Shown here one piece after another: positions 16,033 to 23,118 of a stretch of DNA of 34,713 bases. The notes under the pieces are model-generated. The model was not told where the DNA came from. It saw only the letters and a list, made by a program, of their open reading frames with translations, and ran no database searches. Origin of the DNA: Lachnospiraceae bacterium (lineage in GTDB: Bacteria; Bacillota; Clostridia; Lachnospirales; Lachnospiraceae); the NCBI GenBank assembly GCA_022769665.1, contig JALEIR010000054.1, positions 1 to 34,713 on the forward strand. The letters are read 5' to 3'. Within the stretch, counting starts at the first letter, position 1; every line of letters starts with the position of its first letter. The position numbers were made by a program, and so were the translations under genes.

Positions 16033-16057
16033 AGTGTACTATGTCTCTTAATACACT
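16033..16057. promoter_or_regulatory. YtrA-type operator AGTGTA-N13-TACACT
   Basis: AGTGTA (16033-16038) and TACACT (16052-16057) are perfect inverted repeats separated by 13 bases. This is the inverted repeat described for Bacillus subtilis YtrA. It starts 3 bases past the -10 box and covers the predicted transcription start. A direct repeat GTACTATGTC at 16018-16027 and 16036-16045 suggests an additional degenerate half-site. Confidence 0.9.
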
Positions 16058-16060
16058 TAG

Positions 16061-16089
16061 ATAATAATATAGGCGTTTCAGAATGTCAA
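16061..16089 (-). promoter_or_regulatory. Promoter of the YtrA-type operon
   Basis: On the minus strand TTGACA (16089-16084) and TATTAT (16066-16061) are separated by 17 bases. Transcription would start near 16054, inside the operator. Confidence 0.85.
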
Positions 16090-16145
16090 CCCCAAAACGC
16101 CTAAAAATATTAATTCAAATAACTATTCAGCTATAATATGGCAGT

Positions 16146-16619
16146 TTACTTTATCCAACCAAGCATCATTCCGAACCAATATCCCAGTCCGAGAAGCCAG
16201 CTTGCAAAAATGCCGTACAGAATTACCGGTCCTGCAATGGTAAATATCTTGCAGCCGATACCGAAAACCTGTCCCTCGCTCTTATATTCGATGGCGGGGG
16301 CAGCCACACCGTTGGCAAAGCCCGTAATGGGAACCAGTGCTCCGGCACCGCCCCATTTTACGATTTTCGGATAAATACCGAATCCGGTAAGAATAACGGA
16401 TATAAGCACTAAAATCAGGGAACACCAGCTGCCTGCCGTCTGCTTGTCCAGGCCCATGCTGCCTGCATAGTTTAGGATAAACTGCCCGACACAGCAGATG
16501 ATTCCGCCTGTTACAAAGGCCTTTAACATTTGTAACCACAAATTGTGAGTAGGTGTTACCTTCTTCACGTATTTTTCAAATTCTTTCTGCTGTGTTGCAC
16601 TCTGCTGATTTTCTTCCAT
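16146..16619 (-). CDS. spoVAC: Stage V sporulation protein AC
   Basis: A 157-residue membrane protein of the SpoVA channel, which moves Ca-dipicolinate into the forespore and releases it on germination. A hydrophilic N-terminus (about 30 residues) is followed by several hydrophobic helices and the conserved YPKIVKWGGAGALVPITGFAN segment. Length matches the family. In Bacillus spoVAC is followed by spoVAD and spoVAE; neither is present here, so it stands alone at the end of a sugar-modification cluster. A GGAAAGGA site precedes the ATG. The 82-bp gap upstream holds a possible sigma-G promoter, so it is probably not read from the sugar genes. Confidence 0.92.
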   Translation of the reverse strand: MEENQQSATQQKEFEKYVKKVTPTHNLWLQMLKAFVTGGIICCVGQFILNYAGSMGLDKQTAGSWCSLILVLISVILTGFGIYPKIVKWGGAGALVPITGFANGVAAPAIEYKSEGQVFGIGCKIFTIAGPVILYGIFASWLLGLGYWFGMMLGWIK

Positions 16620-16673
16620 GATGATTCCTTTCCGGGTCAGGTTCTTTGTTCTGCCGCCTGTTACTGTTTTTAA

Positions 16674-16702
16674 CAGTATGCCCGGATTGGATTTTTTTAT
16701 TT
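16674..16702 (-). promoter_or_regulatory. Possible sigma-G promoter of spoVAC
   Basis: On the minus strand AAATA (16702-16698) and CATACTG (16680-16674) are spaced by 17. They match the forespore sigma-G consensus (GnATR, CATnnTA) at 4 of 5 and 4 of 5 fixed positions. A short hairpin follows in the leader. Weak evidence. Confidence 0.3.
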
Positions 16703-17646
16703 TACTCTTCGTCTTCTTTTTCCGTTTCCTTCAGAACTTCATCTACAATATAGGGCGGCCGGGTTCTGGCTGCATCCAACGTTCTCCAAATATACTCACC
16801 CAGTATGCCCAGCATCAGCATAATGATACCGGACGCACATAAAGTCACACACATTAAGGACGCCCAGCCGGCAATCGGAGTTCCCTTGGTAATCTTCTCA
16901 ACAATAACGCTGATCAGCAGAATCACTGCAAGAATATTAAATATTACCCCCATTGCGGACATAAACCGAAGTGGAAAATAAGAGAAACTCATCACAGAGT
17001 CCATTACAAGTTTTACCTTCTTGGAAAGAGTCCAGCGTGATTTCCCTATTTCTCTGTCCTGCCGTACAAAATAGATTTTATCCGTTTGAAATCCTGCCCA
17101 AAGTACTTGAAGCGTCAGCGAAGAATTCTTTTCATCCAGTCTCTCCAGAACCTCAATTACCTTTCTGTCCACCAGGTAGCAGTCACAGCCGCCGACCGGC
17201 ATATTCTTATTGACAATCTTCCGAATCAGAGCATAATACATATTTGCGAAAAACACTTTTACCGGATTTTCTTTTCTCTCCTTGCGGACTGCCAGGACCA
17301 CCTTATTCCCCCTCTTCCAGCTCTCATACATTTCCAGAATTATGCCGGAGTCCTCCTGAAGGTCCGCCTGCTTTGTTACAGCGCAGTCACCCGTGCAGGC
17401 CGAAAGCCCTGCCAGCAGAGCAGCATGTTCACCAAAGTTACGGGACAACTTTACGCACTTGATATGAGAATCTCTCATCCGAAGGGATGTCATCACCTTC
17501 CACGAATCGTCCCCTGAACCGTCATCCACAAACACAATCTCATATTCTCCCAGCTTCCCGAGAATTTTTTCCTTCATGTCTTCGTACAGGAGTTCAAGTG
17601 TATCCGCATTGTAATACACGGGAACCACAATAGATATTTTACTCAT
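16702..17646 (-). CDS. GtrB-type family 2 glycosyltransferase
   Basis: A 314-residue polyprenyl-phosphate sugar transferase. The cytoplasmic GT2 domain (about 1-225) begins SKISIVVPVYYNADT and contains VDDGSGDDSW and KQADLQEDSG. The usual DxD-like DADLQDPP is here QADLQED, with the first Asp replaced. Two C-terminal membrane helices (about 232-252 and 265-290) match the GtrB/ArnC topology. It should load a sugar onto undecaprenyl phosphate at the inner membrane face. The start overlaps the FdtA-type gene by 8 bp (ATGAGTAA), and GAGGA lies upstream. With the GtrA-like flippase at 19237-19638 it forms a lipid-linked sugar supply module. Confidence 0.9.
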   Translation of the reverse strand: MSKISIVVPVYYNADTLELLYEDMKEKILGKLGEYEIVFVDDGSGDDSWKVMTSLRMRDSHIKCVKLSRNFGEHAALLAGLSACTGDCAVTKQADLQEDSGIILEMYESWKRGNKVVLAVRKERKENPVKVFFANMYYALIRKIVNKNMPVGGCDCYLVDRKVIEVLERLDEKNSSLTLQVLWAGFQTDKIYFVRQDREIGKSRWTLSKKVKLVMDSVMSFSYFPLRFMSAMGVIFNILAVILLISVIVEKITKGTPIAGWASLMCVTLCASGIIMLMLGILGEYIWRTLDAARTRPPYIVDEVLKETEKEDEE

Positions 17647-18085
17647 AATCAGCTTCCTCATCACCTTCTGATAATTTACGCACCATTTTTAAATAGGTTT
17701 CGTAATCCCTGATATACTCATCCGGGTCATAATGCTCGTTGGAAAGCACCAAAAGAACAGAATCCGGGGAAAAATCATACATTTCTTTCCAGACATTACT
17801 TTTCAAATAAAGGCCCATTCTCGGTCTGTTCAGTTCTATAATACTTGTCTCATATCCATTGTCCACTTTGACCTTGTTGGTACCGGACACGTTTATCATC
17901 ACGAACTCAGAACGAAGGTTGGCATGGCATCCCCGAACCACCTCATTGTCAGAACCATAAATATAGAAAATCCTCTTGATTTCAAAGGGGATTGCGCTTC
18001 CGCCTTCCACAACCACAAGATTTCCCCTCTCATCCCCCAAATCCGGGAAATCCAGAATGCGCATCTGCTCCTCCAGCTTAATCAT
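17639..18085 (-). CDS. fdtA: dTDP-sugar 3,4-ketoisomerase (FdtA/QdtA family)
   Basis: A 148-residue cupin that isomerises dTDP-4-keto-6-deoxyglucose to the 3-keto sugar. Family motifs are DERGNLVVVEG near the N-terminus, IPFEIKRIFYIYG, a RGCHANLRSEF segment (RGxHA with its His) and SNVWKEMYDFSPDSVLLVLS. The predicted product would be the substrate of the adjacent aminotransferase. AGGAGAG lies 8 bases before the ATG. Nine bases separate it from the aminotransferase gene, and it overlaps the glycosyltransferase gene by 8 bp. FdtA and QdtA differ in C4 stereochemistry, which I cannot read here. Confidence 0.9.
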   Translation of the reverse strand: MIKLEEQMRILDFPDLGDERGNLVVVEGGSAIPFEIKRIFYIYGSDNEVVRGCHANLRSEFVMINVSGTNKVKVDNGYETSIIELNRPRMGLYLKSNVWKEMYDFSPDSVLLVLSNEHYDPDEYIRDYETYLKMVRKLSEGDEEADYE

Positions 18086-18094
18086 TTTTCTCTC

Positions 18095-19189
18095 CTATGC
18101 AAAACTGTTAATACACTCTATTGTAAACTGTTGTTCTTCTTCCTTCATACCTGTATACAGAGGGATGGAAAGCACCGTGTCCGCATATTCTTCCGTGATG
18201 GGAAAATCCCCCTTTTTATGGCCCAGAACACTGTACGCCTCTGAAAGATGAGGCGGAATAGGATAATGAATGATTGTACCGATTTCCTTTTCATTCAGAT
18301 ATTCTATCAATTCCCTGCGGCGTCTTGTCCGAATAACGTATTGGTGCCACACAGCAAACGTGCCTTCTCTCTCCTTTGGCAGAATAATGTCCTTTGAGCA
18401 TAGACTGCGGCTGTAGTTTTCCGCCAGTTGTCTCCTCTCCTCCGTAATCTCCCGCATATGTGCCAGACGCACGTTCAGCAGACCGGCCTGAAGCTCATCC
18501 AATCTGGAATTTGCCCCCACCACCTTGTTGTAATAACGCTTTTCACTGCCGTAATTCCGGTATACTCTTGCGTCCTCCGCCAACTGAGGATTATTTGTCA
18601 CAAGTGCACCCGCATCCCCAAAGGCTCCCAGATTCTTTGAGGGATAAAAAGAAAAGCAACCGGCATCGCCAAAGGTTCCCGTCATTTTTCCCTTGTACAT
18701 TGCCCCGTGGGACTGTGCACAGTCCTCAATCAGCTTCAGATGATGCTTCCTGCAAATCGCGACAATTTTATCCATGTCCGCCACGTGCCCATACAGGTGC
18801 ACCACCATGACGGCTTTTGTCTTCTCCGTTATTTTTTCCTCCAGCTTATCCGCATCAATCTGATAATACTTGTCCGGCTCCACAAACACCGGTGTAGCTC
18901 CGTTGATGGTAATGCCCATAACACTGGCTATATAGGTATTTCCCTGTACAAGGACCTCATCTCCCGGCCCGATTCCAAGCAGCCTGACTGCCATCCAGAG
19001 GGCATCCAGTCCACTGGCTAATCCAACACAGTATTTCGCCCCTGTGTATGCCGCAAAATTTTCCTCGAAGGTTTTTACCTCATTTCCCAGCACATACCAT
19101 CCTGAACGCAGTACTGAAAGCGCTTTTTCCTCAAACTCCTCCTGATATTTCAGGAAACCGTAGTCCATACGATTCGGCATTATTTTCAT
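18095..19189 (-). CDS. fdtB: DegT/DnrJ/EryC1/StrS sugar aminotransferase (FdtB/QdtB-like)
   Basis: A PLP-dependent aminotransferase of about 364 residues. Its inferred job is to aminate the 3-keto-6-deoxy sugar made by the adjacent ketoisomerase, giving a dTDP-3-amino-3,6-dideoxyhexose. The PLP Lys lies in FYPSKNLGAFGDAGA; other family marks are ASGLDALWMAV, VEPDKYYQIDADKLE and LIEDCAQSHGA. The start is uncertain: an ATG at 19189 with GGATGG nearby, or a TTG at 19201 closer to AAAGGA. No acetyltransferase (FdtC/QdtC) or rmlA/rmlB is in the window, so precursors come from elsewhere and the amino group may stay unacetylated. Confidence 0.9.
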   Translation of the reverse strand: MKIMPNRMDYGFLKYQEEFEEKALSVLRSGWYVLGNEVKTFEENFAAYTGAKYCVGLASGLDALWMAVRLLGIGPGDEVLVQGNTYIASVMGITINGATPVFVEPDKYYQIDADKLEEKITEKTKAVMVVHLYGHVADMDKIVAICRKHHLKLIEDCAQSHGAMYKGKMTGTFGDAGCFSFYPSKNLGAFGDAGALVTNNPQLAEDARVYRNYGSEKRYYNKVVGANSRLDELQAGLLNVRLAHMREITEERRQLAENYSRSLCSKDIILPKEREGTFAVWHQYVIRTRRRRELIEYLNEKEIGTIIHYPIPPHLSEAYSVLGHKKGDFPITEEYADTVLSIPLYTGMKEEEQQFTIECINSFA

Positions 19190-19236
19190 CTGTCCATCCA
19201 AAATCCTTTCATCCGTTCAGGCTTTATTTTCTCCGA

Positions 19237-19638
19237 TTACACGGTTTCATTTCGTTTCCGATATGCCCAGAACTTGTTCAGCACAAAATTCAACGGCACT
19301 GTCACGCACAAATTGACAAAGGTGGCAATATAATGAGGCAATCCCATAATTCTCTCCTGAACAAAGAGAAGAATCCCCATGAGCACCAGTTCTGTCAGCG
19401 CATAGGAAGCATAGACTTTCGCCAGAGCCTTATACCATGGCTGTCTTCCTTCCTCCTGCTGACGAAACACAAAACGGCTGTTCAACAGATAGGAAATCAG
19501 CACCGTAATCAAAAAAGAAAGCAGATTAGAAATTTGCTCATGAAGGTGCAAAAGATAATAACTCCCGTTTGTAATCAGATAGGACAGCACTGTATTAACC
19601 GCTCCCACCATACCGAATTTAATGAACTGAATAAACAT
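19237..19638 (-). CDS. GtrA-family membrane protein
   Basis: A 133-residue protein with four predicted membrane helices, beginning MFIQFIKFGMVGAVNTVLSY and containing the GtrA marks NSRFVF and PLNFVLNKFWAYR. GtrA proteins are thought to flip undecaprenyl-phosphate sugars across the membrane. The ATG at 19638 is preferred over a TTG 33 bases upstream because it has AGGGAG before it and matches the usual family start. It is the first gene of the leftward set gtrA, fdtB, fdtA, gtrB. A third component, a membrane glycosyltransferase that uses the flipped sugar, is not in the window. Confidence 0.92.
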   Translation of the reverse strand: MFIQFIKFGMVGAVNTVLSYLITNGSYYLLHLHEQISNLLSFLITVLISYLLNSRFVFRQQEEGRQPWYKALAKVYASYALTELVLMGILLFVQERIMGLPHYIATFVNLCVTVPLNFVLNKFWAYRKRNETV

Positions 19639-19695
19639 ATACCTGCCAATCTCCCTAAACAAACCATTCAACCGTCTACTATCCTAAATATGATT

Positions 19696-19724
19696 ATTCT
19701 ATCATATATTGACTTATCAGTCTA
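19696..19724 (-). promoter_or_regulatory. Candidate promoter of the gtrA-fdtBA-gtrB set
   Basis: On the minus strand TAGACT (19724-19719) and TAGAAT (19701-19696) are spaced by 17 bases, about 58 bp before the GtrA ATG. The -35 box overlaps the stop of the M24 peptidase gene. Confidence 0.4.
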
Positions 19725-20807
19725 TAGATTTCCCTCTACAACCGTCAATTCCTTGGGGTAGTGGTTCAGCAGCTTCACGCCGTCTTCCGTCACCATCACA
19801 AGGTCTTCTATCCTCACACCCACCCGGTCCGGCAGATAGATTCCCGGCTCAATGGAAAAAATCATGCCCGGCTTGGCAACGATGTCCGATGCCTGAGACA
19901 CATCCCCTGCCTCATGAACATCATAGCCGATAAAATGGCCCAGCCTATGGGTAAAGTATGGCCCATATCCTGCCTCCGTGATAATATCCCTGGCGATTTT
20001 GTCGATTTCCCGAAGCAGAACGCCGGGTTTGATGGCCTTCTCCGCAGCCAGCTGTGCTCTGAGCACGGTTTCGTAGACTTTTTTACTCTCTTCCTCCGGC
20101 TCGCCAAAGAAAAAGGTTCGAGTCATATCGGAACAGAAGCCATCCTTTTTACAGCCCACATCAAACAGTACACAATCTCCCTGTTTCAGAACCGTTCTAT
20201 CCGGTCCGTGATGCCCGCAGGCGGCATTTTTACCGAAACCTACCAAAGGCGCAAAGGAATAGTCGTCCGCTCCCAGCTCCCTGTATATACCCAGCATCTG
20301 CTCTGCCATCTCCGATTCCGTCATTCCCGCCTGAATCAGCCCTTTAAATCGTTCCATGGCTTTATCGTTGATTGCGGATACCTCTTCCATCTTCCGCTGT
20401 TCATATTCATCCTTGCAGGCGCGAACCTGCTTCATAACCTCAGAGGAATCCGTATAGCCGGCTGCTGCCTTCCTATCCATCAGTTCCAGCAAAAATTTAG
20501 CCTTTGTGACTCCGTCCACACCCAATGGCTTATCGTGATTCACAAAGGGATACAACTTTTCGATTCCGCTCTCGCTATCGGAATACCATAATATTTCTAT
20601 GTCCTGTACCTCCGGCAGAGAAAACAATCTGTTCGCTACCAGCTTATGTTTCCCGCTTTTGTTCAGATAGAGTGCCCAGAATCTCTCCCAGGGTTCTTCA
20701 TAATGCCCCGTCAGATAAAATACAGAGACGGGATCTGTTATCAACAACTGACAGACATCTGTCTCATCCATCTTTTCCAAAACCTTTTTCAGTCTCTCTT
20801 TGTTCAT
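19722..20807 (-). CDS. M24-family Xaa-Pro peptidase
   Basis: A 361-residue cytoplasmic metallopeptidase predicted to release N-terminal residues next to proline. The N-terminal creatinase-like domain spans about residues 1-130. The pita-bread domain carries the five metal ligands: the two Asp in FDVGCKKDGFCSDMTRTF, the His in HRLGHFIGYDVHE, the Glu in IFSIEPGIYL and the Glu in VRIEDLVMV. AGAGGAC precedes the ATG. It has its own promoter at 20868-20896, divergent from the YitT gene. Prolidase (PepQ) and aminopeptidase P activities cannot be told apart from motifs. Confidence 0.93.
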   Translation of the reverse strand: MNKERLKKVLEKMDETDVCQLLITDPVSVFYLTGHYEEPWERFWALYLNKSGKHKLVANRLFSLPEVQDIEILWYSDSESGIEKLYPFVNHDKPLGVDGVTKAKFLLELMDRKAAAGYTDSSEVMKQVRACKDEYEQRKMEEVSAINDKAMERFKGLIQAGMTESEMAEQMLGIYRELGADDYSFAPLVGFGKNAACGHHGPDRTVLKQGDCVLFDVGCKKDGFCSDMTRTFFFGEPEEESKKVYETVLRAQLAAEKAIKPGVLLREIDKIARDIITEAGYGPYFTHRLGHFIGYDVHEAGDVSQASDIVAKPGMIFSIEPGIYLPDRVGVRIEDLVMVTEDGVKLLNHYPKELTVVEGNL

Positions 20808-20867
20808 TTATGTCCTCTTTTCCGCGGTGAAGTCTTCTCTGTATCTTCCGCTGCATCTTTCTCTCAA

Positions 20868-20896
20868 AGTATACAAAATGAACAACTTTTTTTCAA
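20868..20896 (-). promoter_or_regulatory. Promoter of the M24 peptidase gene
   Basis: On the minus strand TTGAAA (20896-20891) and TATACT (20873-20868) are spaced by 17 bases, about 60 bp before the ATG. Confidence 0.65.
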
Positions 20897-20940
20897 TGCC
20901 GGAAAACAGTAAAAATCCTATGGCACATCCGAATCTTCAG

Positions 20941-20949
20941 TGCTATAAT
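20941..20949 (+). promoter_or_regulatory. Extended -10 promoter of the YitT-family gene
   Basis: TGC followed by TATAAT (20944-20949) is a good extended -10. No good -35 is seen 17 bases upstream. The ATG is 46 bp downstream with AAGGAG before it. Confidence 0.5.
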
Positions 20950-20995
20950 CTTCATAGTTTATGCACATTATGTAAAAATAAGGAGTTCTTGGACC

Positions 20996-21862
20996 ATGCA
21001 TGTCGAAAGACAGAAAATCAGACAAACCTTTTGGGAATACTTCTTGCTCACTGTATCCACACTGATTCTGGTAGTCGGTGTATATTTATTTAAATTCCCC
21101 AATCATTTTTCCTTCGGCGGCGTCACCGGTATTGCCGTGGTCTTAAGTGCCGTCATGCCCGCCACTCCGGGAAACATCACCTTTTTGATTAATATGATAC
21201 TCTTACTCTTTGGTTTTCTCTTTCTGGGTAAAGAAGCGGGGATTAAAACTGTCTATGTCAGCGTTTTGACTTCGGTGGGGCTGTCCGTTGCAGAGCTTCT
21301 TTTCCCCATGAAGCATCCGCTGACGGACGAGCCCGTCCTGGAGTTGATTTTTGCCATTGTCCTCCCTGCCTTCAGTGCAGCCATCTTTTTCAACATGGGA
21401 GCCTCCGGCGGCGGGACGGATATTGTAGCAATGATTCTGAAAAAATATACAAAGCTGAATATCGGTACCGCCCTTTTCATCGTGGATTTGGGGATTGTAA
21501 TCGCAGCATGCTTTGTGTTCGATGCGCAGACAGGTCTGTGTTCTCTCTGCGGACTGCTTGCCAAGTCTCTCGTAATCGACGGCGTGATTGAGAACATCAA
21601 TCTCTGCAAATATTTCACAATTATATGTGACAATCCGCAGCCTATCTGTGACTTTATCACAAACGAACTGGGCAGAAGTGCTACCATCCAGCATGCCGAA
21701 GGTGCCTACCGGCACAACGAAAAAACGGTCATAATCACTATCACCAAGCGAAGCCAGGCTGTGGAACTGCGTAACTTTATCAGAAAAACTCAGCCCGGCG
21801 CCTTTATTGCCATCACAAACAGCAGTGAAATCATCGGTAAAGGCTTTCGGGGCTTCAACTAG
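20996..21862 (+). CDS. YitT-family membrane protein (DUF161/DUF2179)
   Basis: A 288-residue protein with five or six N-terminal membrane helices (to about residue 200), including FSFGGVTGIAVVL and FFNMGASGGGTDIVAMIL, which are the glycine-rich repeats of the YitT family. The C-terminal cytoplasmic DUF2179 domain runs from about residue 205 to the end. The molecular function is not established; transport has been suggested. AAGGAG lies 10 bases before the ATG. The gene is single, divergent from the M24 peptidase and convergent with spoVAA across 15 bp. Confidence 0.92.
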   Translation: MHVERQKIRQTFWEYFLLTVSTLILVVGVYLFKFPNHFSFGGVTGIAVVLSAVMPATPGNITFLINMILLLFGFLFLGKEAGIKTVYVSVLTSVGLSVAELLFPMKHPLTDEPVLELIFAIVLPAFSAAIFFNMGASGGGTDIVAMILKKYTKLNIGTALFIVDLGIVIAACFVFDAQTGLCSLCGLLAKSLVIDGVIENINLCKYFTIICDNPQPICDFITNELGRSATIQHAEGAYRHNEKTVIITITKRSQAVELRNFIRKTQPGAFIAITNSSEIIGKGFRGFN

Positions 21863-21877
21863 TTTTGGAGGCAAAAA

Positions 21878-22504
21878 TCAGGCATCCTCTTCACGTCCTT
21901 CTCTTCCCGCCTGGGCAATGAGTGCTTTATCCACATCCTCCTCATACTGACGGATAGATACTTCAATGGGAGTGGGGTCTTTCGTCAGCCTTCTTCCTCC
22001 AATATGGTTAAAAAAGATGATGATACCTGCTGCCAGACCTACTGAATAAGAGACCTCCAGTGCATTTAAGCCTTGGGGCTCCCGATTCATTACTATCTTA
22101 TATACCTCCGTAAAAACCTCATTGATACCCACATCATTATGATAAGCCATGATTGTGAAGGCTGTACCGAAAAAACTGATGACACAGACAAACGCCGTCT
22201 TCAGCCACTGCTGCCAGCCTTTATGCCTGTTCACACTAATCCACTCCACCAACACATCCGGCTCTCCCACAATCTGTACGCTGATATCCCGGCATTCCTT
22301 TTCCATCAGCTCCACCAGCTTTAACGCACTGATGACACACCTTTTTGTCTCATCCTTTTTAAAGTGATGTACCTTCAGCGCCTTCAGTCTGGCGCTGAGT
22401 ACCTCATCGGAGCACCGCAGCGTGGCTATATCGGACAAAAACACGTCCTGTGCCTGCACTTCCACATTTCTCTCACACTTCAGATAAACCGTTTTGTTCT
22501 GCAT
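21878..22504 (-). CDS. spoVAA: Stage V sporulation protein AA
   Basis: A 208-residue protein of the SpoVA dipicolinate channel set. The N-terminal soluble part (about 1-95, beginning NKTVYLKCERNVEVQ) and the two C-terminal membrane helices (about 103-125 and 150-170) match SpoVAA, as does the ending with DPTPIEVSIRQYEEDV. In Bacillus spoVAA precedes spoVAB; here it follows spoVAB by 63 bp. A GGGAAGGG stretch upstream is a plausible ribosome site. SpoVAA is needed for spore dipicolinate uptake in Bacillus; its exact role is inferred. Confidence 0.9.
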   Translation of the reverse strand: MQNKTVYLKCERNVEVQAQDVFLSDIATLRCSDEVLSARLKALKVHHFKKDETKRCVISALKLVELMEKECRDISVQIVGEPDVLVEWISVNRHKGWQQWLKTAFVCVISFFGTAFTIMAYHNDVGINEVFTEVYKIVMNREPQGLNALEVSYSVGLAAGIIIFFNHIGGRRLTKDPTPIEVSIRQYEEDVDKALIAQAGREGREEDA

Positions 22505-22567
22505 TCTGCCAGCCTTGCCCTTCCCATCTTTTCAGCCCTCCGGGCCTTTTAAAGTTTCTGAACAAAC

Positions 22568-23050
22568 TTACTTAACTGTCCTTTGTAACTCCGTTAAAAA
22601 ATACAGGATGGAACCACACAGCTTTCCTGCCGCCATACTTAAGATGGCAAGTCCCATTCCGTGTCGGAAAGAAATACGCCTCGCAAATATAGGGATACTG
22701 TCCAGCATCTCGGCAATGGCCAAAGCCAGACAGCCGATGAACATTCCTGCAAACAATCCGAAGACAATCTGACAGAGCACACCAATTCCCAACAGCAGAC
22801 TCATATGCTGTGAAAACCGTCTCTGCCACCAGGCGCCAAACTGGCAGTAGCGGTTAAAAACTGTCAGCACACAGCCTGTCAGCGTACCAAAAATAACCAT
22901 CTCCTCATATAAAACTGCCTTATCGGCTGTATGGGTTTTCCCGGCAAACCTGGGTACAAGTCCCACCGCCACAAGCACCGTAAAAACCCCGGCAGCCGAC
23001 AGCAGCCCGTAGCTTGCCCCCAAAATAATCAGAAAACAGTTTCGCAACAT
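22568..23050 (-). CDS. spoVAB: Stage V sporulation protein AB
   Basis: A 160-residue membrane protein with four or five hydrophobic helices. LSAAGVFTVLVAVGLVPRF near the N-terminus and AEMLDSIPIFARRI towards the C-terminus identify SpoVAB. AAAGGCGG lies about 8 bases before the ATG. It is the first gene of a spoVAB-spoVAA pair, with a sigma-G-like promoter just upstream (23090-23118). spoVAC is about 5.3 kb away and spoVAD/spoVAE are not in the window, so the SpoVA set is scattered in this genome. Confidence 0.88.
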   Translation of the reverse strand: MLRNCFLIILGASYGLLSAAGVFTVLVAVGLVPRFAGKTHTADKAVLYEEMVIFGTLTGCVLTVFNRYCQFGAWWQRRFSQHMSLLLGIGVLCQIVFGLFAGMFIGCLALAIAEMLDSIPIFARRISFRHGMGLAILSMAAGKLCGSILYFLTELQRTVK

Positions 23051-23089
23051 TCTTTATCCGCCTTTCGCAATTACACTGCATATGGGAAG

Positions 23090-23118
23090 TATTATTGGCG
23101 GATTATCAAAATTTATTC
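23090..23118 (-). promoter_or_regulatory. Candidate sigma-G promoter of spoVAB-spoVAA
   Basis: On the minus strand GAATA (23118-23114) matches the GnATR -35 fully. AATAATA (23096-23090) matches CATnnTA at 4 of 5 fixed positions, with 17 bases between. It overlaps the last codons of the citrate synthase gene. Confidence 0.45.
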
